NCBI RefSeq assembly: GCF_014851395.1
Contig: NW_024040040.1
Location: 20,627,000 to 20,690,999, forward strand
Direction: 5' to 3'
DNA length: 64,000 bases
DNA from: Micropterus salmoides
Taxonomy: Eukaryota; Chordata; Actinopteri; Centrarchiformes; Centrarchidae
Shown here: positions 12,441 to 24,415 of the stretch, piece by piece
Layout of the letters: the number at the start of each line of letters is the position of its first letter
How positions within the stretch are numbered: the first letter of the stretch is position 1
Program-made: the position numbers and the translations under genes
The notes under the pieces: model-generated
Told to the model about the DNA's origin: nothing
Database searches by the model: none
The model's input: the letters and a program-made list of their open reading frames with translations, nothing else

Positions 12441-14480
12441 TACATGTGGTAAATCATCAAACAATTAATAAGTCCAATTTATTTTATTGTACTTTTCAGA
12501 CAGATAAGATCCCTTGCAGAACAGCAGCAGCTGAAGGATAAATGCATCAGTATGGATTTTACTCTACCTATCACTGTACTGTATGTTATTGTACAATGCT
12601 ACTATATATGCATATCCGTCAGAGTACCAGTGAATTAAGTGTGGCCTCCCTAGACAAGAGTGTATCGTTGTGAGTGTAAACACGTCAGCACAGGGAGGAA
12701 GGTGTAACGGAGAGGATGTTGTGGATGTAAGATGCAGGTTGCAGATAAAAGCCGTAATCACAACAAATGACCCCTTATTATTACAGATGTTGAGGATAAC
12801 ATGTTAAACGTGGGAGAGCGCCTGAGGGGGAGAGGGGCTCCACGGTGGTTTATTTTCCTCAGCAACAGGAAAAAGAAAAAAGAAAATACCATCTTATATG
12901 TGAGATTGCACCCACGCCATTCCCAGGTTACCACAGTTAAGGTACTCTTTGAAGTTTTATTAGTACTGTTCGTCTGCCACCTCTGCCACCTTTTTTAAAA
13001 TTGAAAGGCAAAATATGAACACTTCAAATTTGAAGCTTTAAAGCTGCACCTATCTTTATTTTTTAAATATTGTTAATAGATGGATGTGAAGGGTGTCATT
13101 TGTGTCGCAGAGTGCTAAAAAAAAAGAATGAGTGAATATTTATTGTTTTTCTTTGTTTCAGAGTTTTGTTTTTTTGTTTGTATGTGCTTTAAGTTTTAAA
13201 CTAAGAAAGAGAACAATCTACTTCTAAAAACCCACTTAAATGTTGTTTTTTTCGTCTTCATCTTTGTTTGTTGCTGCTTCTGCAAAATGTGGATCCTACT
13301 CTAAATCCAAGTGGACTGTTATTACACACAATTCTGTATGTAGTTTTTACATGTATAAACCACACACATGTATGTGTCTGTGCTTCCTGAGTACCTCAGC
13401 TGGAGGGTCAACACTGGAGGTGGGGGTCATGCAAGAGGACACCACCATTGCAGGTTTTAGATGGCTACGGTTTCAACTGAGCAGAGGCTTTGTAGCGTGG
13501 GATATGAAGCCCGACTCTAAAGCCGTAGGAAAATAAACCCAAACAGGGAGGAAATGTTGGCTTATCTGAGCTCAGGAACACAGCAAAGGGAAGAGATTTT
13601 TTTTTACATGTACAATCCTCTCCCACCCTCCTACACTCCTATCCAACTCCCAGAGGCAATTTCAGCATATTATTATGCATTCTTTTTAAGCCATAAAAAT
13701 ATCTAATACGCCTCTCCTGTATTTAAGTAAAGCTTACCTTATTATATTATTGTGTCACATGTTCTCTATATGTTTGCCCCACAAAAGCCAAAGAGTGTGA
13801 GCTGTGTGGGTAGTGAAAATGAGCTGATCTCCTGCTCCAACAGGACGTAGCGGTGGTCCAGGAAAGGATTATTTATCATTTAGTCTTATTTATAAGCATA
13901 ATTTGTTTCTGTGGTGAAGTCTAAACTGTACTGCTGAACTTTGATCTTACTTCTTTGTCTTTTCTCTCCTTGTAGAAGGAATGAGCTGACCTCAAGCTGT
14001 TCAGAACAGGGCTGTATTACCAACCAGGCAAAATGGGCAATTGCCCTGGTTAGCCCAGAAGTCCAGGGGCCCTGAAAGCTCTGAGGTTACTGTATGTCAA
14101 CTGGTTTGTGCAAATTTAATTGAGAGTTTCTTTGTGAATATGCATCACTAAAGCATGATATCGGCTGACACAATAACAGCCTTAAAGCATCTCCTTTTTC
14201 ATTATCTAACCTTGAAACTGCATATTGATATAGATATTGTTCCAAAATCTAAATGTAACTGTACTTTCATTATTTCAAGCTCACATCGCAAGGTAGTATT
14301 TCAGCATAGAATGCCGTAGATCCTGCAAAGCTGGCAGACAAGGGAGGTCCACCAGCACATTGTTACACCAGGTTTTGGAGTTTGGTATCTGGACCTTAAT
14401 TAAAATGGGCAGCTCCCAGGTGTGAACAGTGTGTTTTTCACACTTTAATTCATAAAATCTTTAATTAAAGTTTACAATAA
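12441..14480. other. Unique DNA, no gene seen
   Basis: No recognisable coding exon or RNA. The ORF at 13240-13536 plus (98 codons) starts in a Ser-rich low-complexity stretch and has no motif. 14020-14080 (GGCAAAATGGGCAATTGCCC and following) has the look of a short dispersed-repeat fragment, which I cannot assign. Confidence 0.4.
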
Positions 14481-14810
14481 CAATTATATAATGCACTCAA
14501 AAAATGGCATTTCTCTAAACCATGGTATATTTTTTTACCATCAAGCACTTCATACAGATTGTCACCTCAGTGTAGCACCAATTCCCCTCCAAATCTTTGG
14601 GAATGGCCTCTGGCCACAGCTGCCAGGCTTTTCTCTCGCTGTGGAGCGTGCCGCATCCATCTTTCCAGAGAAGTCGATTCCGCTGTGGCTCGGTCTTGTC
14701 AGCCAGAGTAAACAGGGTTTTGATAAATGGGAGTCAAGGTGTGCAGTCACCTGGAGCCACCGTTCAAAGTCTCCTGCAAGTTTCTGTGTAAGAGTGTGTC
14801 TCTGTGTGTT
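14481..14810. promoter_or_regulatory. Candidate conserved non-coding block
   Basis: GC-balanced unique sequence between AT-rich flanks. Overlapping frames on both strands stay open (14491-14823 plus, 14562-14750 minus), which is what low-stop GC-richer DNA does. I see no protein motif. Regulatory status is inference. Confidence 0.2.
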
Positions 14811-16010
14811 TTTACAGCTGTGAGGTGCCTTTGCTGGAGTCCTTGCCCTATACTGATAAATTCCTGACTGATCCCTTTACCCGCTGGCAGCATAAATACA
14901 CCTACAGAAATGCCGTTCACTCAGTCCTGGACTATCTCACGAGGCTGAGACCATGTAGAAACTGGAGACAATCTTACATTTACAAAGATTACAGCCAGAA
15001 ATTTACAAAAAACTAACAAAAGTAATATATCCTGAAATTCTTTGCCTAGGTGGGCCAATCATCTCAAATCGGCCTCCCTTTTGGTTTGTGTGTAGCTCTG
15101 CATTGGTGAGTCTTTTATATGTATGGAACACTAATTGTAAAATATCACAAATGCAAGAAAGTGCTTTTGTATCCTCTTACAGGAGTTGGGATGAAAAAAA
15201 CATGATGTTCCATACACACTTTAAAAGAGACTGTACCCTTCTGTACACAAAACGTAACACATGAAAAAGGAAACGCACAGATTACTTAATTGGTGCCATT
15301 GCTTCTCAGTTCCAGTAACAAAAAATGTAATATACAAAGTATATTCCAAGCGAAGAAGAAGAGACTGTTAGGCTACATCACACTCAGCAATATTAATATC
15401 AACAGTATCAGATCAACAATAATACCTCCAATTCCTCCATCATTAAATATGAAGCCATAACAGATAACATAATGTTATTGCATGCTTGCTTTAATTTAAC
15501 ATATGATACTTTTAGTTCCTCTATCAACAGACGCAAACCCTAAAAAAATGTGGTAGGATGATGCATTTAAACTGTAAAGGGTAGCAGTGGCTGCTACGCG
15601 ACTAGTGTGGGATTGTGATGTGATGGAGAGCAGGGGACTCTAACTTAATTGCTGTACAAAATGTTTATTTAAGTCTAACGTAGAGAAGCCCGCAGGTTTG
15701 GGGGAATGTAAGATAAGGCTCCATGTCGTTATTTGAAGTGGATAAATATAATTTTAAATGTGTGCATCTAGGTTCAAACGAAGGCTGTTATGTATATTCA
15801 TATGTTCTTGGAAATAATATTTGGGTGTAAACCACAGATTGAAGTCATTAAACAGGTGCTGAACGCTGCACTAACCTGTCAAATGTTACACCTGCTTCCA
15901 CAGTGTGAGCAACTTAATCACACAAAAAACACCTTGCATATTCAAAAGCTGTTCCGGTCAGCCACTCTGACAACAGGACTCTGGTAACTGTACGATTGCA
16001 ATACTCTGAA
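14811..16010. other. Unique AT-rich DNA, no gene seen
   Basis: No supported feature. Confidence 0.45.
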
Positions 16011-16240
16011 CGAGAGCAGCTCCATGATTAAAAAAGAGCACTTGACCATCGAGGAGCACAATAGGGCCCTGACCTTCCTGAGTCTACAAGTGGACCACCA
16101 GCCCCCGGGAGCTCCTCGCAGCGACCACGGATCTCATTTCAAGACACCGTGATTAAGTGCAGGCAGAGGCCTCAACAGCCTCTGCACATCCTCAAGAATT
16201 CAATGACCTGCAAGATACTGAGAGGAATCTGATTATAATA
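16011..16240. promoter_or_regulatory. Candidate conserved non-coding block
   Basis: A sharply bounded GC-richer stretch (about 16030-16200) in AT-rich surroundings, without microsatellites or repeat texture. There is no convincing reading frame. It is called only on composition. Confidence 0.22.
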
Positions 16241-18020
16241 ATACACCATTTGCCTCCCCTTTCCTATTTGAATACATGTAATTTCTTATTTTATAGGAGG
16301 GTTTTAGGCGACCCTTTTGAGGAAGTTTATTATTTTTTTGCTGTCCCTCCACATCAAGACATGTCAGAGGCTGAGGTCAGCTACAGAGTATTGTTGCCTT
16401 GCTTAAAATATAATTGCTATTTATTACAACTTTGATCATATTTTTGTAGTTTTGGCCTCATTTCCTTTGGTTATGGTAACATTGCACTCCACAAAGTAAT
16501 GAGAGATCTGTCCAACAGGTAGGACACAGTTTAGTAGATTATCTAAACCACTTTATTTTGAAATGGTAATAATCCCATGGTAATAATCGCTCTCTGAAAT
16601 AGAATAATTTCACTCGTGTTCTTTGTTTTAGCTTCTAAATACATTTGGCTAACCCAGGAGCCTGTCTGATCATCTGGCTGCTTGTGTTCCTTGCGCAGTC
16701 CGACTTCTGTTTAGCAATGTTCAGCATTGCCAGATCTCAGCAATTAACTTGGAGAGTACAATGTCATTATCACCGATAATATGAATGATATACAAAACTA
16801 GGACAGAAAAAGTCCCAGGTTGGATGAAACTGGAATTTCCCTTCTGTGGTACTTAGGGGGCAGATTTTTCTGTTTCCTATTTATTTGCATTCAGTGTGAT
16901 AAAGATCAGTCATAGCTTTTGTATCTTTGTCTTGAATAACTTTTACCCCCCTCCCATCGACTCCCATCTGTAGTCAAAGTGAGGTCTGCTGTGAGTTATG
17001 TCAGATGGAGCGATTACCAGAGAAGGGGCCAGGAAGATAATGAGTAACAGATGCAGGTCGCTTGCTCTTTTTCTCACACTTCTACTTCATCTCTCTATCA
17101 TTTCATCTCAGTTTTTCTCTTTTAGCTTTTCTCCCTTGCTCTCGTCTCTCACCCTAAATATTTTACCCTTTCTCTTTCGTTCTGTCTTTCTCTCAACTCT
17201 TTCGCTCTCCATTTCTCACTTCCTCTCTCAGTCTCCCTCTGGCCACCCACAGCTGTCCAGTACAAGGTGCTGGCGAACACTCCCTGGAGCGGAGGTGCAC
17301 TTGTTCTTTCCTGCTGCTAAATAGCGTGCATCAATCACGCAGGTGTCTTTCACCAACGGCGGGAAGCCTCTTAACGCATTGCACATGCCGCCAGAGACAA
17401 TCTATCAGCAGACAGGCAATGTTAATGTGGGACTGTAGCCAGGTTTTATGCATCTGCAGTCCACTCTGTCATTGTAATATCAGTGGAAAGTTTACCAATT
17501 CACACCATATATGCTTGAAGTCCTTTATGCTTTGGTTGTGTTTGTTTTGCCAGGTGAGAAAAATTACATAAATGAACCGAGATGCCTGAAAATGTGGATC
17601 TGTATCCTGTTCCAAGCAAACTGTAGTGGGGTTTGTTAGGAGTAAAAACAATCAGACAATCCTAAACACCAGGGATTAGGGGTGTGAGGACACAAGCATA
17701 CTGAATTAGGCCTTCGTGTGTTCTAACTAGTGTGAACACAATAGAAGGTAAATCATACAGAAGAACTGGAATGGATTTCAGGATCCCAAACATCTGGCTA
17801 CTAAACAAGCAAGAAGTTACTTTAGTTAACAATTCCTTGTGTGAAGCTAGGCTTGTTTTTAGTAGATTTGTACAGTACATTGTAGATGGATATCCAGTAG
17901 TTGTGCAAGACTTCAAACAAAACCACAACTGCTTACAAAAATGTGACAGTCAAGATGCTTAACTCAGTTAAGTTTTATTTCAGAAACATTTGTGGTAAGT
18001 AAATTTATTTCATATAGATC
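16241..18020. other. Unique DNA with a pyrimidine-rich tract, no gene seen
   Basis: 17050-17240 is strongly CT-rich and gives the 108-codon frame 16998-17324 its Ser/Leu/Phe-rich translation, so I do not treat it as a gene. Nothing else is supported. Confidence 0.45.
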
Positions 18021-18664
18021 CAACATGTTCTCACTCCCAACTCGTCACATATTGACGCTTGGTCAAGGCCCTTTGGCGTCGCTTTTTAACACCCTGGATA
18101 CCCCTTCTGCGTCACTTTTTTTGACATTTAAGGTTCCACGGTCAAGTTAGCATTGCTTAGCAACAACAAATATCCAACGTCCGGTTACACTTTCAAAATA
18201 AAATGCTAGCGTTTCGAAATATCGCCATTTTGAAACGGCACAGTATTAAAGTTGTGAAATGTTGCAATCTGGTTAGGTTTAGACACAAAAACTACTACTA
18301 TCTAAAAGATCATGGTTTGGGTTAAAATAACTATGTACTAACACGTAGTTAACTTACGTCACTTGCGAAACTTCATTAAAAATATTTAATGTTGACTTTT
18401 TGTTTCACACGGGACACGAACCCTGGTCTCCTGGTTCAAAGTCAGGGTTATGGCCCTCCATCCACACCCCCCAACCACTTCCTTACTCAGCCTTTTCTGT
18501 TAAATATCACATACCTACCTTTACCATCAAAAACTGACGCTACAGGGCTTTCCCCAATGCATTGAACTATGACGCTATAGGGATCTCCAGTGCGTTACAA
18601 AGTGACGCCAATGGGTCTTGACCATGCGTCCATATGTGATGAATCGGGGAGTGAGAGCGGGTTG
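18021..18664. mobile_element. Foldback MITE with ~70-bp terminal inverted repeats
   Basis: The first ~70 bp (with TCTCACTCCC, GGTCAAG, TTGGCGTC, ending TTTTTAAC) match the reverse complement of the last ~70 bp (GTTACAAAG, GACGCCAATGG, GGGAGTGAGAG) with scattered mismatches. No transposase is present, so it is non-autonomous. Flanks are ATAGATC (left) and ATAGAAC (right), a possible 7-bp target duplication with one mismatch. The interior minus strand contains GGGTTCGTGTCCC, which resembles a Pol III B box. The superfamily is not assigned. Confidence 0.7.
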
Positions 18665-18721
18665 ATAGAACAGGTAAACGGTCTATCCTGGAAGATGGAT
18701 GATAGTGTGGGGAAAGAAACC

Positions 18722-19103
18722 TCAGATCACAGAGTATGGTGTTTATTTTTGGTCATAAGTTGTGAGCGTGTAAAACATGCTCACGAGCAAATTATGTTAC
18801 TCCACACGCGCAAAAATTAACCTTCCTGCACACACGATAAAGTACTCGTGCTCAAATTCAACAACCGAGAGTTGTACAGGTAGCTGCTTGCACAGTGGAA
18901 TCCTGCTCGCACACAGTGGTCTTCTGCTCGCGGAGTGGTGTTTAGCTCACGCAGTGGATTTATGCTCGCTGGAGTCTACATGACTTTTGGGGGCAGTGAG
19001 GGCACTGACCCTCTTAAGATTGGTCACTTTCAACGTGATCACAACCAGAGCCGTTAAATAAGAGAGTTACAACACTCTCAATGACTTCTGTCAGAACTGT
19101 GGA
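18722..19103 (+). repeat. Left arm of a long inverted repeat
   Basis: Runs from about GTGTTTATTTTTGGTC to CTTCTGTCAGAACTGTGGA and matches the reverse complement of 26195-26640 over nearly its whole length, with indels. Shared blocks include TTGGTCATAAGTTGTGAGCG, ACACGATAAAGTACTCGTGC and CAACGTGATCACAACCAGAG. It contains a small tandem array at 18884-18978. The sequence is likely either a terminal repeat of one large element or two separate insertions of the same repeat in opposite orientation. Confidence 0.8.
18884..18978. repeat. ~20-bp minisatellite inside the inverted repeat
   Basis: About five diverged units of the form TGCTCGC-(n)-CAGTGG(n) in tandem. The same array, differently diverged and with extra sequence, occurs in reverse orientation in the partner arm (about 26336-26455). 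Confidence 0.6.
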
Positions 19104-20700
19104 ATGTGGAAGTGACGCGTGTCACGGGGCAGCTGATAGTTCCAAACACTGAATAGTTCTGAAAACATCATGACTTATCATTGTCAGGTCTCTTGAGGAA
19201 AACCGCCACGCAAGATATATTGTTATATAATTAAGTTTCTTAAAGAAACTGATTCAGATAAAATACTTTTTCTGTTTTGTTTATTTATGGCGGTAATGCA
19301 CCATTAAACTGGTTTGCCCACCGCCAATAAACACAAAAGAAGTTCCAGCGCTGTATCCTATTCATTTTTGTTGTGTCCGACCAACCTACGCTTGCTGGTA
19401 AGTTGATGAAATGACTGCCTTTTTAGACATTTTAACCCATTAACTGACCTCTTGTGAATTTAGTCAATAGTGGTATTTTATGTAGGTGGCTTTAGTTCAT
19501 GTTTATCGGAAAATATGAACTAATTTCATGTAGTGGGACAACGGTGTGGATTTGTGCATTTTATATTGAATAAATTTGGAACTACTCCAAATTCCTCTTT
19601 TCCTCTCCCAGAGAGGAGCAGGGGGGTTAAAAATCAACTTTCAACAGACTGCTGAAGAGAAAGTTGCTTTCTTTAACTGCTATGCCTGGGCAGTTGATCG
19701 TAAAACTGGCGCCTTTTTGATTCCGAAGCTGATAACGCGGGGCCTGACCAGCGATTAGCATTTCCCTGAACAGCCTATCAAAACTGCCCCCCCCCCCCAA
19801 ACACATGTAACCGTGGCAACTGACCTTGCTCTGGGTTCATTACCCCATCAAAGGGATACTCCTTGTCTCACCCACTTGTGACATAACCCAGGAAGCCGAA
19901 CTTTAAATAACAAAAGACTGCAGTCTCCAAAAACTCAAAGCATTTAATTAAGTTTAATTAAATCTTTTAGTTACTTGATAACGTTTGCCTCTATTTGAGT
20001 AGTTATGTTACCATGTTGTTGCTATCTGTTACTGATATTAGTGCAAACTTTTTGTTTGCAGTGTTTTTATTTTCAGCAAGACACTCCTTCATCAATGTGT
20101 AACCAATACTTGTTCACAATACTTTCTCACAAAATTCCTTTAGAAATGATGATAAAGAAATGTCATACTATACTCGCCAGCTTGAATTTAAGGCTGAATA
20201 ACTAAATTCCCCACTTCCTACGGAAAGATTGTTTTGGGTTAATCTAAGCTTTCCTCATGTAAACTGAGTTCCCCCAAGTGGACGAAATATGTATTACATA
20301 CCATCGTGGGAAATGCCGTTAAATGTATAAATATCCTGACCAATAATGTGACAATTGTTTCCTGTTTCCAAATGCTTAACTTAGAACGGTACAACCGTTT
20401 GACCATTGAGGTTTGATTGTGGAAAATATTTGATTATAATACGCGCAAATAGATTTCTTTTCTTTTGGACATTAAAGTTTAGAAAGGCAGGGGAACCACG
20501 CCCCAGGCAACAAAAGAGCGACACGCAACGTCGTTCTCGCTCTCTCTGCTCTTCTCCTCCCCTCATGCCCTGGTCTTCCACTCTGCTCTCTGGACGCTTC
20601 TCGCCAGAGAATGCCCTAAGAGTTCGGCCAGCGCAACAGGCCTTTGTTCACTTGAAGCTACACACGCAAAGTGCCGCGACATCGATCTGCCCCTCAGTTT
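19104..20700. other. Interior of inverted-repeat block, mixed repeat debris
   Basis: Contains a stretch (about 19280-19345, with AAACTGGTTTGCCCACCGCC) of a type I associate with dispersed fish repeats, and a 12-C run at 19787-19798. A GTAAGT donor-like site lies at 19398 and a strong pyrimidine tract with AG at 19610-19611, the latter followed by 48 open codons to a stop at 19758. The translation is not one I recognise. I do not call a gene. Confidence 0.35.
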
Positions 20701-20706
20701 GTTTTA

Positions 20707-22266
20707 TTAGGGCCCGAGCACGACCGTGCGAGGTCCCTATTGAATTTGCTAAGATTATATATTTAGGGCCCGAGCACGACCGTGTGAGGTCCCTATTGAA
20801 TTTGCTAAGATTATTAGGGCCCGAGCACGACCGTGCGAGGTCCCTATTGAATTTGCTCGGATTATATTTTTTTCTACAAGTTTCGCACATGGGCGTGGCA
20901 AAATGACTCGCTAGCGCCACCTAGAAAATTGGAAAAGATTAGCCCCTCGTTCACGTTCAACCTACACGTACGAAATTTTCTGGGGACATGTATCATATCA
21001 AGACGCACAAAAAAGCCTCAAGAACCCATAGCCTAAAGTCAACAGGAAGTCGGCCATTTTGAATTTTACGTCAAATTTTGGATGATTTACACACTTCGTA
21101 CTTTAACGAACTCCTCCTAGGGATTTAGTCGGATCGAGGTCAAATTTCTGCTGTGCCTTCTAAAGGCATTGACGATGAAAAGTTGTGCTATTTGCGAGTT
21201 TTCGTCAATGGGCGTGTCCGTGGCGTGGCGTCAAGGATTAAGTCTTCGCCATGACACAGGAAGTTGTCGTAACTTCAGTGTATATGCTCACATCTGGACC
21301 AAACTGTACATGTAGGATGAGAGTCCCGCCCTGAACACATGTACATGCCGACATTCACCCACAGTCATAGCGCCACCTGTTGGCAACAGGAAGTGACTTT
21401 TAACGAAGCAGCCCCCGCCGCACGTTTCGCCTACGTGCACGAATTTTCTGTGGTACGTGTATCTTGTCCAGATGCACAAAAAAGCCTCTTAGAGCGATGC
21501 CCTAAAACCAACAGGAAGTCGGCCATTTTGAATTTTACGTCAAATTTTGGATGATTTACACACTTCGTACTTTAACGAACTCCTCCTAGGGATTTAGTCC
21601 GACCAACCTCAAATTTCTGCTGTGCCTTCTAAAGACATTGAAGATGAAAAGTTGTGCTATTTGCGAGTTTTCGTCAATGGGCGTGTCCGTGGCGTGGCGT
21701 CAAAGATCAACTCTTCGCCATGACACAGGAAGTTGTCGTAACTTCAGTGTATATGCTCACATCTGGACCAAAGTGTACATGTAGGATGAGAGTCCCGCCC
21801 TGAACACATGTACATGCCGACATTCACCCACAGTCATAGCGCCACCTGCTGGCAACAGGAAGTGACCTTTAACGAAGCAGCCCCCGCCGCACGTTTCACC
21901 TACGTGCACGAATTTTCTGTGGTACGTGTATCTTGTCCAGACGCACAAAAAAGTCTCTTGGAGCCATAGCCTAAACCCAACAGGAAGTCGGCCATTTTGA
22001 ATTTTACGTCAAATTTTGGATGATTTACACACTTCGTACTTTAACGAGCTCCTCCTAGGGATTTAGTGCAACCGACTTAGCAGCAAGTGCTATGTAGCTC
22101 CACATAGGGGACACAGGAAGTGACATATAACACCTTCATGCGACGTCGGAACCGCGTAGCAAATTCACAGCCGCACCGGCAGAGCTCCAGAATGTGCAAC
22201 GCGGCCGGCTCATACCTGGACGCGCTACAAGTGCGAGGGCCCGCCCAACGCTGCTTGCAGCTTTAA
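20707..22266 (+). repeat. GGGCCCG-headed dispersed element with triplicated head and 469-bp tandem repeat
   Basis: The head phrase GGGCCCGAGCACGACCGTG starts at 20710, 20766 and 20817, giving tandem copies of 56 and 51 bp. The body has a long repeat whose anchor AACAGGAAGTCGGCCATTTT falls at 21041, 21510 and 21979, i.e. a period of exactly 469 bp twice. The end reads GTGCGAGGGCCCGCCC followed by GCTGCTTGCAGCTTTAAT, so head and tail carry short inverted GGGCCC(n)nGCAC. I recognise head and tail from an abundant fish repeat, but its class is not known to me. Minus ORFs of 63 codons recur in the two tandem copies as a by-product of the duplication. Confidence 0.8.
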
Positions 22267-22286
22267 TTTTCTTTCTTTCTTTTGTT

Positions 22287-22720
22287 TTGTTAAAGTTATC
22301 AGTCCGTTAAGTTACACTGGACTAATTCAGGAACGACCAAGTTCCATTTTAAGCTATTTTTTTTTTTATGAGTCAAATGCTTCCCACAATCGAACCTCCA
22401 TTGCTTATTGTTCCGCCATTGTTTATTTTCCCTGTATTTAACCACCCGTTTATATCGCTTTAGTTAACTTTAGTTAACTTTAGTTATTAATAAATTCACT
22501 GTAATCAGGAAACTGTGTGTTGCCTATTTCCACGTCCCTGCCAAGAGAATTGACCCTTTAGATATGAGACTGACTGATTGATTTTAAGATAATTTAGCGA
22601 TTATTAACTAACTGATCTAATAATTGTAAATATAAACTAATAATTGTATAATTATTAAAAGCTACCTAGAGGTCCGGAGACTCTAGGATTGTAACAACTC
22701 CGGTGGTGCCGTGAAACAAG
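22287..22720 (+). mobile_element. LTR retrotransposon fragment: LTR plus primer-binding-site-like motif
   Basis: A segment from about TGTTAAAG (22287) to TTGTAACA (22696) has LTR-like ends. It contains a 10-mer tandem TTTAGTTAAC at about 22460-22485 and a polyadenylation-like TTAATAAATTCACTG near 22487. It is followed within 8 bp by TGGTGCCGTGAAAC (22704-22717), which begins with TGG as expected for a primer-binding site copied from a tRNA CCA end. No gag or pol follows. The left edge abuts the GGGCCCG element. LTR start and superfamily are inferred. Confidence 0.45.
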
Positions 22721-23339
22721 GAATAATTTTTAGATTTTATGAATATTAAAATTAATAATTGGGTATTAATTCTCATAAATTTATTAAAATTCATAACTAA
22801 TTTAGCCATGCTACATTCATCAGATTCTAAGTGCAGCTAGCTAACCTGAGCAACACTTCACTGGCTAAGTTACCATAAAGTTAACGTTACTGCCAGTCAG
22901 TTTGCCAACATTTACTTTAAATGTCAAGTTATAAGTGTATGTTGACTCGTTGGCATTAAAAGTTTATCTTCGGTTATTAGAATTATTGTAGAAGTTAGCA
23001 GCACTTAGTGGCTGCCATAGTAGTAACTTAACGTTACTATGAACGGTAACGTTAGCTATGTGAAATAGATAACATGGCAAGCTTGTATCTAGCAAGGTTG
23101 TTCCTTAGCTAACGTTAATTCAGTCATTAACGTTACACACATTGTCCATTGTTGGACAGTGCATCGGCTGATAAGATCAGCAGCACAAAAAGCAAGTAAC
23201 GTTATAACTGCAGCAGATAGATAATGACTTCATATGTTTTTCTGTTGAAGAGGCTGACATACGAAACCATCGGAGACTGACTTTAATGAGCGAGCAATAG
23301 CCTCTGAATAGCAAAAACTGAATATTTTAACCTTCATGA
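22721..23339. repeat. TAACGTTA-rich repeat sequence
   Basis: The 8-bp palindrome TAACGTTA occurs six times between 22882 and 23204 (at 22882, 23029, 23047, 23110, 23128, 23197). Words of this type, with neighbouring GCTAGC/GTTAGC, are typical of dispersed fish repeats in my experience. No coding frame is present. Confidence 0.55.
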
Positions 23340-23830
23340 AGTTTTAGCTCGGTGTACCTAATAAACTGGTCTTACTGTGTTGAATGCTCTTAGTGGCCTT
23401 AATAGGTGCACCTTTACAATGTAATGCAGTTCAATACAACAGCTGTGCCATTATTTAATAAAATTTACACATATGAGCATAAATGTGTACATTTAATTAA
23501 ATGTTTAATACTGAGGTTAAAATTAAAGGGTGTTTTACTGAACTACATTGTGTTGGATATATTTTTTGTCCTCCCTGTTTACATAATTTACATTATACAG
23601 GGCCAGAATATCAGAAACTCCTCTAAATATAATGCAGCTCAGTACAACACCAACATCACCAAGTATGACCTCAGTGATAAACATGTTAGTGAATTAACAC
23701 TTCTATGTATGTCTGTGTAAATAAATCCTGAACAGTACAGGCATCATAAAAGCAGAATTCATGGCTGAACTGGTGTATTCATTACATTAGATTGTATAGG
23801 TGTGCCTAATAAAGTGACCACTGCAGACAC
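23340..23830. repeat. Segment bounded by TGTACCTAATAAA-type transposon ends
   Basis: GGTGTACCTAATAAACTGG near 23352 and GGTGTGCCTAATAAAGTGACC near 23800 are direct copies of a motif I know as the terminus of a widespread Tc1-like fish transposon. The ~450 bp between them has no transposase similarity that I can see. Two partial ends of separate insertions are as likely as one deleted element. Confidence 0.4.
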
Positions 23831-24410
23831 AAGTCAAGGTTTTCCCTGTTGCTCCTCTGGGATGTGTGGTTGAGTGTGATCACCCCATAGACTGTATGGG
23901 TCACCCAAACCACTGGGCTAGCCTGCCACCCAAACTACAACAAATCTCAACAGTGATACTTTATAATTTGAGAAAAGTCTGCACATTTAAATCTTGTAGA
24001 TTGAAATGCTGCCTTAAAATACAGAGTATTAACATAGAATTATTTGCAGCCTAAAAGTGTGCAGACTTTTTTACTTTTTTACATTGCAGCAATTGATTTG
24101 GCTTTTTACCTGGATGTGTACACACTTGATACCTCTTCTGGTATTTAATATTTGATCATTAAATTCAAAGAATTTGCAACAAAGTAGAAGTACTAAATAT
24201 GACCATTTTATTAAGGTGTAAAGGAACTTGTCTTACAACTTTTAGTTCACTGAAATAACATGAAAAAACGTTTACTGTGTAATCTCACTCCTGTAATCTC
24301 AACCTCATTAAATTATTATTTATATTATAATATTAAAATCCATGTCTTAAATGTATTAACCTTGTATTAATGTGTATTAACACTGTTTCATCTTTCTTCT
24401 CCCTGTTCTT
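23831..24410. other. AT-rich sequence, no gene seen
   Basis: No recognised feature. The 62-codon frame at 23866 has no motif. Confidence 0.4.
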
Positions 24411-24415
24411 TCCAG

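Noticed and set aside
16998..17324. 108-codon plus ORF with a hydrophobic Leu/Phe/Ser stretch resembling a membrane segment
   Set aside because: The hydrophobicity is created by a CT-rich tract; no start or splice context.
20406..20906. 166-codon plus-strand ORF, the longest in the window
   Set aside because: Its second half is translated from the three tandem GGGCCCG heads (repeating GPEHDR-type peptide), and its first half has no domain. It is a by-product of the repeat.
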